A DNA stretch of 59,971 nucleotides, taken from Pseudomonas sp. KK4 (GTDB lineage Bacteria > Pseudomonadota > Gammaproteobacteria > Pseudomonadales > Pseudomonadaceae). Positions 35,669-44,443 of this stretch are shown piece by piece. The stretch's first letter is position 1. Every line of letters begins with the position of its first letter. Location: NCBI RefSeq assembly GCF_001984065.1, contig NZ_LYVP01000029.1, positions 1-59,971 on the forward strand. Direction: 5' to 3'. The position numbers and the translations under genes are program-made. The notes under the pieces were generated by a model that worked only from the letters and a program-made list of their open reading frames with translations, did no database searches and had not been told where the DNA came from.

Positions 35669-36817
35669 ATGACAGGGTTATTTGAAATGCGGATTGAAGT
35701 GGGCGGCGATCCCCGGGAATTCGCCGAGTACGCGGCGCTGCAGGCGGAACTGACCAAGCTCAGCCACCCGGCGTGCCCGGACGTGGACTGGTACAGGGTC
35801 GAGCAGTTGTGCCTGACGCTGTTCCAGCGCAACGGGGCGGATTTGCATTCGGTGGCGGCCTTCGTCCTGGCGCGCAGCCAATGCCAGGGACCGCAAGCAA
35901 TGGCCCAGGGCATGGCACTGCTGGATGCTCTGGGCGTTGAATGGTCGAGCCTGTGGCCACCCATGCCATCGGCGCGAATGGACATCCTGGCCTGGCTCTT
36001 CGCACAGTTGCAATCGTTGCTGCGCAGCCTGCCGCTCAATGCTCAGAGTGTGCCTGCCTTGGTCGATCTGGACGACGAGTTACTGCGTGTGCAGCTACGT
36101 TTGGATCACCAGTTGCCGGCTCCTCTGGTGACATTGCAGGCCCTGCGTCACCAGGTCGAAGGCCTGATCCAGCGTTTGCAACGCAACACTGCATCGAACG
36201 GCGCGGTGCAACTGTCGATGAGCAGCCCGATGCCGTCCCCCATGCCGTACCCTGTGACGCCCGTAATCATCTGGCCGAGTCGCCCGATGCCGGTCATCCA
36301 GCCGAAGAGACGACGTGGCGCTCTATGGGCATTCACCGCGCCAGCCCTGTTCCTGCTGGCAGGAGGGGTGTGGTGGGGCATTGCTGCGAACAGTCAGGAT
36401 GTACAGCAATTGGTGGGGCTTTTCCCGCAGGACAAGACGCTCCCCGCACCCGTGCGCCTGGACAGCCTGGCCCTGTTCGACGCCGGCAGCGCCGAACTCA
36501 AGCCCGGTTCGACCAAGGTCCTGATCAATGCGCTGGTCGACATCAAGGCTCAGCCCGGCTGGTTGATCGTCATCAGCGGGCATTCGGATGATCGAGGCAG
36601 CCCTGGGCAAAACCTTGAGCTGTCCCAGGCTCGAGCCCTGGCGGTACGCGGCTGGATGCAGCGCATGGGTGACATCCCCGACAGTTGTTTTGCCGTCCAG
36701 GGCCTGGCCGACAGTCAACCCATCGCCAGCAATGACTCGCCACTCGGACGCGCAGCGAACCGTCGAGTCGACATCCACCTGATGCCGCAAGCGGGAGCGT
36801 GCGTACAGCCTGTCTGA
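35669..36817 (+). CDS. T6SS VasL/TssA-like protein fused to a membrane span and OmpA domain
   Basis: The 382-residue protein joins a TssA/VasL-type N-terminal domain (residues 5-120, GGDPREFAEYAALQAEL) through a Pro/Met-rich linker to one membrane helix (about 215-238) and a periplasmic OmpA domain (about 260-378, SGHSDDRGSPGQNLELSQAR). The OmpA part is a close paralogue of the one at 13795-14140, including long matching DNA runs such as AAGGTCCTGATCAATGCG. It could connect cytoplasmic tail assembly to peptidoglycan. This is the last gene of the T6SS series. Confidence 0.82.
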   Translation: MTGLFEMRIEVGGDPREFAEYAALQAELTKLSHPACPDVDWYRVEQLCLTLFQRNGADLHSVAAFVLARSQCQGPQAMAQGMALLDALGVEWSSLWPPMPSARMDILAWLFAQLQSLLRSLPLNAQSVPALVDLDDELLRVQLRLDHQLPAPLVTLQALRHQVEGLIQRLQRNTASNGAVQLSMSSPMPSPMPYPVTPVIIWPSRPMPVIQPKRRRGALWAFTAPALFLLAGGVWWGIAANSQDVQQLVGLFPQDKTLPAPVRLDSLALFDAGSAELKPGSTKVLINALVDIKAQPGWLIVISGHSDDRGSPGQNLELSQARALAVRGWMQRMGDIPDSCFAVQGLADSQPIASNDSPLGRAANRRVDIHLMPQAGACVQPV

Positions 36818-36946
36818 GGGCGAGGCCGGCGCCGATAGCAACCATTCATTTGCTCGATATCTATCATTAAAGAATGCAAGTTCTGTTTTTCTGTCATAGG
36901 AGGAGGATAGCGTTATACCGAGCTCGCCTTTGAAGGAATCAGCGCG

Positions 36947-37606
36947 ATGAGAATTTCGACCCTGTTGGCGTTTGTCGCCGTGTTCAGCGCCAGCCTTGCC
37001 GTTACCGCACCGGCCAATGCGGCCGATCCGTCCTGCCGTTTGCTGCCGATTACCGACAGCGCCGTCAGTTTGCAGCAGGCCAGAACGGTAGCGGTGCTCT
37101 ACAGCGAAAACACCCTCAACACCCAGCAGTACCTGGAGAGCTACCACTCTGTGGCGGTGAACGGTGCAAAGAACCCGCAGATGGATGCGCGAATCGCCAA
37201 GGCCTTCGTCGACAGTTCCGACCCGCAGCGGGCGATCAATTGGTTGATGGGGTCGTTGCAGAAGCAATTCACATCGGTGACGGTCTACGACAACCTCGAC
37301 GCGGCGGTGCAAGCGCACCCGGATGTGGTGGTGATGCTCGACACCTTCAGCCGCCTTGTGTCCAAGCGCAACAATCAGGTCGAAGCGCGTTTCATGGCCA
37401 AGTTCTACGATGCCAACCTGCAGTACATCGGCCAGGCCGAAGGCTCACGGACCCAGCAGATGCCGTCGGTGTGGGTACACGGCAAAGCCGCACCGCAGAT
37501 CGCCGCGCAGATCGATCAGCAAACCCAATTGCAGGTGGATGCCCTCAAACAGTTCGATGCATCCTTGAAAGCACTGGTAACCGCCGGCCAGGTGGCCCAC
37601 TTGTAG
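36947..37606 (+). CDS. Secreted protein of unknown function
   Basis: The 219-residue product has a Sec signal peptide (cleavage after ANA near residue 24). The mature part shows a mixed alpha/beta pattern (RTVAVLYSENTLNTQQYLES, VVVMLDTFSR). No family is recognised. AAGGA precedes the ATG. The TAG stop at 37604-37606 is part of a REP arm. The gene follows the T6SS locus by 129 bases on the same strand, but no link to secretion can be shown. Confidence 0.6.
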   Translation: MRISTLLAFVAVFSASLAVTAPANAADPSCRLLPITDSAVSLQQARTVAVLYSENTLNTQQYLESYHSVAVNGAKNPQMDARIAKAFVDSSDPQRAINWLMGSLQKQFTSVTVYDNLDAAVQAHPDVVVMLDTFSRLVSKRNNQVEARFMAKFYDANLQYIGQAEGSRTQQMPSVWVHGKAAPQIAAQIDQQTQLQVDALKQFDASLKALVTAGQVAHL

Positions 37607-37697
37607 GAGCGAGTTCACTCGCGATGGACGTCAACGATAACGCGGGCCTGATGGCTGAACGCGTTGCCCCTGAACCCTTCACGAGCGAGCTCCCACA
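37602..37697. repeat. REP pair, GGAGCGAG family (degenerate right arm)
   Basis: The left arm (37602-37625) reads TGTAGGAGCGAGTTCACTCG and on. The right arm (37681-37697, ACGAGCGAGCTCCCACA) is an imperfect reverse complement. Between them is the AACGATAACGCG core shared with the pairs at 46375 and 55349. It separates two convergent genes. Confidence 0.7.
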
Positions 37698-37714
37698 ACA
37701 GAAACACATCGGCT

Positions 37715-39898
37715 TCAGGTTTTGATCACATACCCATAAGCACGAATCCGCCCCCCATCCTCCTTCAAATACACACCCTGCAGCTCCGGCGTGAAACCGG
37801 GCAGGGCATTGATCCCTTCCTCCAGCGCCAAAAAGTATTTCAACACCGCGCCACCCCAGATTTCCCCCGGCACCACGCACAGCACGCCTGGCGGGTAGGG
37901 CAGCGCACCTTCTGCCGCGATACGCCCATCCGCATCGGCCAAGGCCACCAGTTCGACATTGCCGCGGATGTACTCGATCTGCGCGGCCTGTGGGTCCATG
38001 GCCTTTTTCGGGAAGTGTTCCTTGCGGAACATCGCCTTCTGCAATTGCTGCACGTTGTGGTTGCGGTAGAGGTCGTGCATTTCCTGGCAGAGTTGGCGAA
38101 TGGTGTAGTTGCGATAACGTTCCTGATGCTGCGCATAGATGCCCGGCAGCACCCGACTCATCGGCGCGTCGTCGCTGACGAATCGCTCGAAACGGGCAAT
38201 CTGCGAGGCGAGGTGGGTCATCTTCGCCCAGTCCTCGGCCGGGGTCAGCAGGAACAGGATCGAGTTCAGGTCGCATTTTTCCGGAACGATACCGTTCTCT
38301 CGCAGGAAGTTGGCGAGGATGCCGGCATGAATGCCGAAGTCCGTATAGCTGCCGTCCACCGGATCAATCCCCGGCGTGGTGAAGAGCAACTTGCAGGGGT
38401 CGATGAAATATTGTTTTTCCGCGTAGCCAGCGAAGGCGTGCCAGCGATCTTTCGGATGAAACTCAAAGAACCGAAGATCTGCGGCAATCTCTTCGGTGGG
38501 GTAATCCTCCCAGGCACGGCCGTCGATGGTATCAGGCACGAACGGCTTGACCATGGTGCAGGCTTCGAGGATCAACTTGCGCGCATCGATGCCGAACCTG
38601 ACGCAGTCTTCCCACAAACGCAGGCCGCTGCGGCCGGAATGGATGCGCGCGTTGACGTCCAGCGAGGCGAAAATCGCGTAGAACGGGCTGGTCGACGCCT
38701 GGGCCATGAACGCGTTGTTCAACCGATGATGGTTGCAGTAGCGTGCCTGGCCCTTGATGTGGCGATCCTTCTTGTGGATCTGCGAGGCCTGGGAGAACCC
38801 GGCCTGCTGTTTGTGCACTGACTGAGTGACAAATATGCCCGGGTCGTTTTCATTCAGGTCCAGCAACAGCGGCGAGCAGTCCTTCATCATTGGAATGAAC
38901 TGTTCGTAACCGACCCACGCCGAATCGAACAGGATGTAGTCACACAGTTTGCCGATGCGATCGACCACCTGCCGGGCGTTGTAAACGGTGCCGTCGTAGG
39001 TGCCCAACTGAATGATCGCCAGGCGAAATGGCCGTGGCAGGTCGGCTTTTTCCGGCGCGACTTCGCTCACCAGTTCGCGCAGATACGCTTCTTCGAAACA
39101 ATGGGCGTCAATGCCACCGATGAAGCCATACGGGTTGCGCGCAGTTTCGAGATACACCGGCGTGGCACCGGCCTGGATCAGCGCTCCCTGGTGGTTGGAT
39201 TTGTGGTTGTTACGGTCGAACAGCACCAGGTCGCCGGGTGTGAGCAGGGCGTTGGTGACCACCTTGTTCGAGGCGGAGGTGCCGTTGAGCACGAAGTAAG
39301 TCTTGTCGGCGTTGAACACCTTGGCCGCGTGCTTTTGCGCCGTGAGCGCCGGGCCTTCGTGGATCAGCAGGTCGCCGAGCTTGACGTCGGCGTTGCACAT
39401 GTCGGCGCGAAACACCGTTTCGCCCAGGAAATCGAAAAACTGCCTGCCCGCCGGATGCTTGCGGAAAAACTGCCCGCCCTGATGGCCGGGGCAGGCGAAC
39501 GTGGCGTTGGCCGATTCGGTGTAGCGCTTGAGCGTGTCGAAAAAGGGTGGCAGCAGGCTGTCTTCATAGGCCTTGGCCGCTGTTTCCAGCTGATGGCCGT
39601 GGTACTGGGCGTTGTTGCTGGAGGGGTCGAAAATCCCGTTGACCTGCAGCAGCACGTCTTCCAGATGCTTGTAGACGTCGCGGGCGCGGGTGCCGGTACC
39701 GGGAGCGGTGACCAGGAAAATCGGAATATCGAAGCCGGTGCGTTGCAGAGTTTCCAGGGCACCGGCCATCACGTCTTCGACGGAGAACACCGCGACCGCA
39801 ACGTCGGTGTAGTCGGTGTGGGTGATCGGGATGACTTCGCGGGCGGTCAGGAAACTGCCGTGTACGCTGTCGCTCGCGGCTATCTTCAATGCTTTCAT
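37715..39898 (-). CDS. speF: Ornithine decarboxylase, SpeF/SpeC-type
   Basis: The 727-residue fold-type I PLP enzyme is closely similar over its full length to E. coli SpeF, beginning MKALKIAASDSV. The PLP lysine is Lys363 in SVHKQQAGFSQ, and PGHQGG and FDSAWVGYEQF are also present. It converts ornithine to putrescine in the cytoplasm. The ATG at 39898 matches the family start; an upstream in-frame ATG would add 13 residues. The gene stands near putrescine-utilisation genes, read on the same strand, and diverges from a DeoR regulator. Confidence 0.88.
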   Translation of the reverse strand: MKALKIAASDSVHGSFLTAREVIPITHTDYTDVAVAVFSVEDVMAGALETLQRTGFDIPIFLVTAPGTGTRARDVYKHLEDVLLQVNGIFDPSSNNAQYHGHQLETAAKAYEDSLLPPFFDTLKRYTESANATFACPGHQGGQFFRKHPAGRQFFDFLGETVFRADMCNADVKLGDLLIHEGPALTAQKHAAKVFNADKTYFVLNGTSASNKVVTNALLTPGDLVLFDRNNHKSNHQGALIQAGATPVYLETARNPYGFIGGIDAHCFEEAYLRELVSEVAPEKADLPRPFRLAIIQLGTYDGTVYNARQVVDRIGKLCDYILFDSAWVGYEQFIPMMKDCSPLLLDLNENDPGIFVTQSVHKQQAGFSQASQIHKKDRHIKGQARYCNHHRLNNAFMAQASTSPFYAIFASLDVNARIHSGRSGLRLWEDCVRFGIDARKLILEACTMVKPFVPDTIDGRAWEDYPTEEIAADLRFFEFHPKDRWHAFAGYAEKQYFIDPCKLLFTTPGIDPVDGSYTDFGIHAGILANFLRENGIVPEKCDLNSILFLLTPAEDWAKMTHLASQIARFERFVSDDAPMSRVLPGIYAQHQERYRNYTIRQLCQEMHDLYRNHNVQQLQKAMFRKEHFPKKAMDPQAAQIEYIRGNVELVALADADGRIAAEGALPYPPGVLCVVPGEIWGGAVLKYFLALEEGINALPGFTPELQGVYLKEDGGRIRAYGYVIKT

Positions 39899-40050
39899 GC
39901 TGGTAAATCTCCAGGCGGACATCCGTTTGTCCACCACTGTTCAAGAGATCAAGTGCCTGGGGAGCGCCTTCAAGCGCCCGGATCCAGAGCATGCCAGCAT
40001 TGGGTATAGATCAAATATGACCGGGGTCAGGCTTTTCGCCGATTGACCGA

Positions 40051-40119
40051 TCAGGTGTGCACCAGGGCGATGGTGAACGAAACCACGATCATGCAGGCGA
40101 AAGCAAAATTGAGATTCAT
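40051..40119 (-). CDS. Possible 22-residue membrane peptide
   Basis: A short frame encodes a peptide that is almost entirely one hydrophobic helix (FAFACMIVVSFTIALV). A weak purine-rich GGATGG lies eight bases before the ATG on the minus strand. It sits in the 400-base gap between speF and the DeoR gene. It may be chance; no homologue is recognised. Confidence 0.2.
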   Translation of the reverse strand: MNLNFAFACMIVVSFTIALVHT

Positions 40120-40296
40120 GAAGTTGCCATCCGGAACAGTGTTGATGGCGCCATTCTGAACAGCCGCCGTGCAAATAAAAAATTCCCCGTCATGATTTGA
40201 AAGATCGAAAGAAATGATACCTGCCGGTTTGTGTTCGCCCTGCGGTTTGGCTACTCTCGCCAAAACACGCAGATTCACGCATAAACAGGCGCATCC

Positions 40297-41085
40297 ATGC
40301 ACGCAGACCATTCCCAAGCCGAACTCCCGCAACTGCGCCGGCAGAAAATCCTCCTGATCCTCGAACGCGACGGCAAGGTCATGGCCTCCGAGTTGAGCCA
40401 GCATTTTGCCGTTTCCGAAGACACCATCCGCCGCGATCTGTCGGACCTGGCCAGCGCCGGCCTGGTGCAGCGGGTGCACGGCGGGGCGTTGCCGCGGCCC
40501 AAGGACACCGGCAAGGATTACTTCACCCGCATCAGCGAGACCGATGAGGTCAAGACCCGTCTCGCGCAAGTGGCGGCCAATCGGGTCGAGGACGGGCAGA
40601 TCGTGATGTTCGATTCCGGCACCACCACCTTGCAGATCGCGCGGTTGCTGCCTCCGGACATTTGCATCACTGCCGTGACCGCTTCGCCCATGACCGCGAT
40701 CACTTTGTCCGAGTACAAAGGCATCAAGGTGATTCTGGCGGGCGGGCAACTCAATCCGGCGACGATGTCGGCCAGCGGCCATGAGACCTTGCGTTTGCTT
40801 GAAGGGATCAAGGCTGATCTGTTGTTCACCGGGGTGTGCGCGATTCACCCGCAAGTGGGCATCAGTTCCCTGCACTACGACGAGGTGCCGGTGAAGCAGG
40901 CGATGCTCGACAGCGCGTCCCATGTGATTGCGGTGACCACGGCGGACAAACTGGGGGCGGTGGAGCCGTTCGTGGTCGCGCCGTGTTCACGGTTGCACAC
41001 GCTGATGACCGAACGGCATGTGGCCTCGGGGAATATCGAGGACTATCGGGTGCTGGGCATTGAGGTGGTGCAGGTGGAGGTCTGA
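40297..41085 (+). CDS. DeoR/GlpR family transcriptional regulator
   Basis: The 262-residue protein has the N-terminal DeoR winged helix (LRRQKILLILERDGKVMASE then SEDTIRRDLSDL) and the HGGALP hinge. The sugar-phosphate-isomerase-like sensor domain follows, with DSGTTTLQIA and GITSL-type segments. Such regulators usually repress sugar or amine catabolic genes and respond to a phosphorylated metabolite. Divergence from speF and nearness to puuB and puuA suggest, but do not prove, those as targets. Confidence 0.85.
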   Translation: MHADHSQAELPQLRRQKILLILERDGKVMASELSQHFAVSEDTIRRDLSDLASAGLVQRVHGGALPRPKDTGKDYFTRISETDEVKTRLAQVAANRVEDGQIVMFDSGTTTLQIARLLPPDICITAVTASPMTAITLSEYKGIKVILAGGQLNPATMSASGHETLRLLEGIKADLLFTGVCAIHPQVGISSLHYDEVPVKQAMLDSASHVIAVTTADKLGAVEPFVVAPCSRLHTLMTERHVASGNIEDYRVLGIEVVQVEV

Positions 41086-41106
41086 TCGTTTTGCATTGAA
41101 TGGTCT

Positions 41107-41208
41107 GGCCCCTTCGCGGGCAAGCCCGCTCCCACAGGGATATGGGTCGTACACACAGGCTGTGTTCGCCCAAGAACCTGTGGGAGCGGGCTTGCCCGCG
41201 AAGGGGCC
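41107..41208. repeat. REP pair, GGGAGCGGGCTTGC family
   Basis: The arms 41107-41138 and 41177-41208 are perfect 32-base reverse complements, with core TGGGAGCGGGCTTGCCCGCG. The pair lies between the convergent DeoR and puuB-like genes and could form one long cruciform or terminate both. Confidence 0.85.
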
Positions 41209-41224
41209 GTCACTGACTGACGCC

Positions 41225-42520
41225 TCAGCGCAACCGCTCGAGCATCTGGTAGTACCACATGCCCGCCGCCAGCATCGGGTTGCCGAGCAGGTCGCCCATG
41301 GGCACGCGGATGTGTTGGCAGGCGGCGAAGGTGTCGAACTGTTGCAGTTGCCCGGTGATCGCCCGGCCCATGATTTCGCCCATGATGTGGGTGGTGGCGA
41401 TGCCGTGGCCGGAGTAGCCCTGGCAATACCAGACGTTGTCCGAGAGCTTGCCCAGTTGCGGGATGCGGTTGATGACGATGCCCATCGCGCAGCTCCACTG
41501 GTAATCGATGGCCACGCCTTTGAGCGCCGGGAACGTCTGCTCGATGCACGGCCGCAGTTCGGCGGCGATGTCCCGGGAATCCTTGCCGCTGTAGTTGGCG
41601 CCGCCACCGAACAACAGGCGACCGTCGGCGGTCAGGCGATAGTAGTCGAGCACGAAACGGCAGTCGTACACCGCCAGGTCTTCGGGGTTGATCTGTTTGG
41701 CCAGATCGCCCAGTGGCGCAGTGGTGACGATGCCGCCCATGGCCGGGAAGATCTTGCCCTTGAGCTGGCCCGGTTCGAGCTTGTGGTAGACGTCGCCGGC
41801 CAACAGCACCTGATCGGCGTCAATGCGGCCGTGGGCGGTGCGCACGCCCGGGCTCTTGTGAACGCCGTCGCCATGGATGATCTCCAGCACTTCGCTGTTC
41901 TCGAAGATCAGCGCCCCCAGACTCTGCGCCGCCCGTGCTTCGCCGATGCACAGGTTCAACGGGTGCAGGTGCATGTTGCGGGCGTTCTTGATCGCGCCAT
42001 GGTACAGGTCGCTTTGCAGCAGGTCGCGGACCTGGCTGCGGTCGAGCAGGCTGACCTCGTCACCCATACCGCGCCGCACGGCTTCGTCGTAGTCATTGCG
42101 CAAACCGTCCATGTGGCTCGGCTTGTAGGCCGCATGCAGATGGCCGTGCTTGAGGTCGCAGGCGATGGCGTATTTCTCGACCCGCTGCTGGATGATCTGG
42201 TGCCCGCGCCAGCGCAGGTTCCAGATGAAATCGTCGACCTCATCGCCGAGGGTGCGACGCATCTGTTTGCGCATCGCTTCGTCCCCCGAGAGGCTGCCGG
42301 TGACCTGGCCACCGTTGCGCCCGGTCGCGCCCCAGCCGATCTTGTGACTTTCGACGATGGCCACTTTCAGGCCTTTTTCCGCCAGTTCGACCGCGGTGGC
42401 GACGCCGGTGAAACCACCGCCGATGATCACCACGTCAACCCGATGCTGGCCTTGCAGGGTGGGGTAGTCGGTCTCGTGGTTGAGGGTGGCGGTGTAATAG
42501 GAATGGGTGCGTTGAGTCAT
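41225..42520 (-). CDS. puuB: FAD-dependent oxidoreductase, gamma-glutamylputrescine oxidase-like
   Basis: The 431-residue DAO-type flavoprotein has the FAD dinucleotide fold at VVIIGGGFTGVATA (about 30-43), then GWGATGRNGGQV typical of PuuB/OrdL oxidases, and the C-terminal GYSGHGIATTH segment. It would oxidise gamma-glutamylputrescine to the aldehyde with release of ammonia and H2O2. It follows the PuuA-like gene on the same strand, separated by a REP pair. A role on other gamma-glutamylated amines is possible. Confidence 0.78.
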   Translation of the reverse strand: MTQRTHSYYTATLNHETDYPTLQGQHRVDVVIIGGGFTGVATAVELAEKGLKVAIVESHKIGWGATGRNGGQVTGSLSGDEAMRKQMRRTLGDEVDDFIWNLRWRGHQIIQQRVEKYAIACDLKHGHLHAAYKPSHMDGLRNDYDEAVRRGMGDEVSLLDRSQVRDLLQSDLYHGAIKNARNMHLHPLNLCIGEARAAQSLGALIFENSEVLEIIHGDGVHKSPGVRTAHGRIDADQVLLAGDVYHKLEPGQLKGKIFPAMGGIVTTAPLGDLAKQINPEDLAVYDCRFVLDYYRLTADGRLLFGGGANYSGKDSRDIAAELRPCIEQTFPALKGVAIDYQWSCAMGIVINRIPQLGKLSDNVWYCQGYSGHGIATTHIMGEIMGRAITGQLQQFDTFAACQHIRVPMGDLLGNPMLAAGMWYYQMLERLR

Positions 42521-42560
42521 GACGATGTCCAGACGAAAGAGATAGAGAAACGAGCACTGA

Positions 42561-42656
42561 CCCTGTGGGAGCGGGCTTGCTCGCGAAGGGGCCGTACCAG
42601 CCACCATGAGGGGTGAATGACACACCGCTTTCGCGAGCAAGCCCGCTCCCACAGGG
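42561..42656. repeat. REP pair, GGGAGCGGGCTTGC family
   Basis: Perfect 27-base arms lie at 42561-42587 and 42630-42656. The pair sits between puuA and puuB on the same strand and may lower downstream expression or protect the puuA message. Confidence 0.85.
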
Positions 42657-42681
42657 GATTGCGTGTGGCTGGCCGGGCGGA

Positions 42682-44046
42682 TTACGCCTGCGTCAGATAC
42701 CACCGCCAATCCTGCTCACCCACCTCTGCCATGAACTGTCGATACTCGGCCCGCTTGACCGCCAGGTATACCCCCAGAAAATCCTGCCCCAACGCATCCC
42801 GCGCCCACGCCGAATGCTCCAGCGCCGTCAGCGAGGTCAGCCAGTCGGTGGGCAGCAATTGCGTGGCCTGCGCATAGCCGTTGCCCTGCACCGGTTCCCC
42901 AGGATCAAGGTCCTCGCGAATGCCACGATGAATACCGGCCAGGATCGCCGCCGCCGCCAGATACGGGTTGGCATCGGCGCCGCAGATGCGGTGTTCGATG
43001 TGCCGGCTGTTGGCCGGGCCGCCCGGTACGCGCAGGCTGACGGTACGGTTGTCGACACCCCAGGTCGGGGCCAGCGGTGCATAGCTGTTGGCCTGGAAGC
43101 GCCGGTAGGAGTTGGCGTTGGGGCAGAACAGCAGCAGCGAGTCGAGCAAGGAAGCGAGCATGCCGCCGATGGCCGTGCGCAGCAGCGGGGTGCCCGCCGG
43201 GTCTTCGGAAGCGAAGAGGTTACGGCCTTCGGCATCGGCGATGCTGACGTGCATGTGCATGCCGGTGCCTGCCAGATGATCGAAGGGTTTGGCCATGAAC
43301 GTGGCCTGCATGCCGTGCTGGTGAGCGATGGCCTTGACCAGGCGCTTGTAGCGCACGGCCTGATCCATCGCCAGCAAGGCATCGCCGTGTTCCAGGGTAA
43401 TTTCCACCTGGCCTGGGGCGTATTCGGAAATCGCCGTGCGCGCCGGAATGCCGTGGAGTTTGCACGCCGCGTACAGGTCGGCCAGAAACGGTTCGATCTG
43501 CTCCAGTTCACGCAGGCCATAGACCTGCGTATGCCTCGGTCGACCACCGTCCGCATCCAGCGCCGGTTGCGGCCGACCGTTCTGATCACGCTTGGCATCA
43601 AGCAGGTAGAACTCCAGCTCGCAAGCCATCACCGGGTGATAACCCTCGGCCTTCAATCCATCAATGACCTTGATCAACAGATGACGCGGGTCGGCGATGC
43701 TCGCCGGCATGCCTTCCTGCGGGTGCATGCTGACCTGCACCGCCGCCGTCGGAATTTTTCGCCACGGCAAGCGCACCAGGCTGCCTTCGAGGGGGTAGGC
43801 GCGGCAGTCGATATCGCCCACGTCCCACACCAGCCCGGAGTTCTCGACATCGTCGCCCTGCAGGGTCAGGCCGAGGATAGTGCTGGGCAGCGGACGGCCG
43901 CTTTCATACACCGCCAGCAGTTCTTCGCGGTGCAACAGCTTGCCCCGCGGTACGCCGTTGGCATCGAGGATGAACAGTTCGATCATGTCGATATCGGGGT
44001 TGTTCGCCAGAAAAGTCTGGGCGTGTTCAAGGGCTGCGAATTTCAT
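42682..44046 (-). CDS. puuA: Glutamine synthetase family, gamma-glutamylputrescine synthetase-like
   Basis: The 454-residue GS-fold enzyme has ELEFYLLD in the metal-binding strand, GTGMHMHVS with the catalytic His/Glu region, and NANSYRRFQANSYAPLAPTW for ATP and glutamate binding. It lacks the adenylylation-loop character of GlnA and is closer in length and pattern to PuuA, which ligates glutamate to putrescine at the cost of ATP. It stands upstream of puuB. The substrate is inferred from this pairing and from the nearby ornithine decarboxylase. Confidence 0.8.
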   Translation of the reverse strand: MKFAALEHAQTFLANNPDIDMIELFILDANGVPRGKLLHREELLAVYESGRPLPSTILGLTLQGDDVENSGLVWDVGDIDCRAYPLEGSLVRLPWRKIPTAAVQVSMHPQEGMPASIADPRHLLIKVIDGLKAEGYHPVMACELEFYLLDAKRDQNGRPQPALDADGGRPRHTQVYGLRELEQIEPFLADLYAACKLHGIPARTAISEYAPGQVEITLEHGDALLAMDQAVRYKRLVKAIAHQHGMQATFMAKPFDHLAGTGMHMHVSIADAEGRNLFASEDPAGTPLLRTAIGGMLASLLDSLLLFCPNANSYRRFQANSYAPLAPTWGVDNRTVSLRVPGGPANSRHIEHRICGADANPYLAAAAILAGIHRGIREDLDPGEPVQGNGYAQATQLLPTDWLTSLTALEHSAWARDALGQDFLGVYLAVKRAEYRQFMAEVGEQDWRWYLTQA

Positions 44047-44443
44047 GGTTCGTCACTCACGTTGGCGCCACGCAGGCGCACGGATTCAGGCCACGTTACG
44101 ACGACGGACGAAGTTCCGGCGTGCAGTGGCAGCGATAGCGAAAGGGAGAGGGCTCGGGCAGACAATCAGCCGAGCAGAGGGCTATCCGGCGGACGTGCGG
44201 AGTGACGAAGTTTGGAGCGGCTCAAGGCCATGGGCAGGTTGACAATGCGGTTCATGACGGATGTTTCCAGCATTGGAATCGTCGGCGACTTGGGTGACAA
44301 GCCATCCGGGCGTGACTGGATACTAGGTGGGAATGTTACAACTGTAAATGTCTATTGCTGCGCCGGTATTGCGTGCGGGTCCGCACGCACAGTCATTCGT
44401 TGGCGGACATGCCGCCTTTGCGAGCAAACCCGCTCCCACGGAA
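44047..44443. other. Intergenic region with single REP arm
   Basis: These 397 bases upstream of puuA contain no convincing gene. A lone REP arm (TTTGCGAGCAAACCCGCTCC, from 44417) lies close to the stop of the channel gene at 44444. The stretch should include the puuA promoter, which I could not define. Confidence 0.4.
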
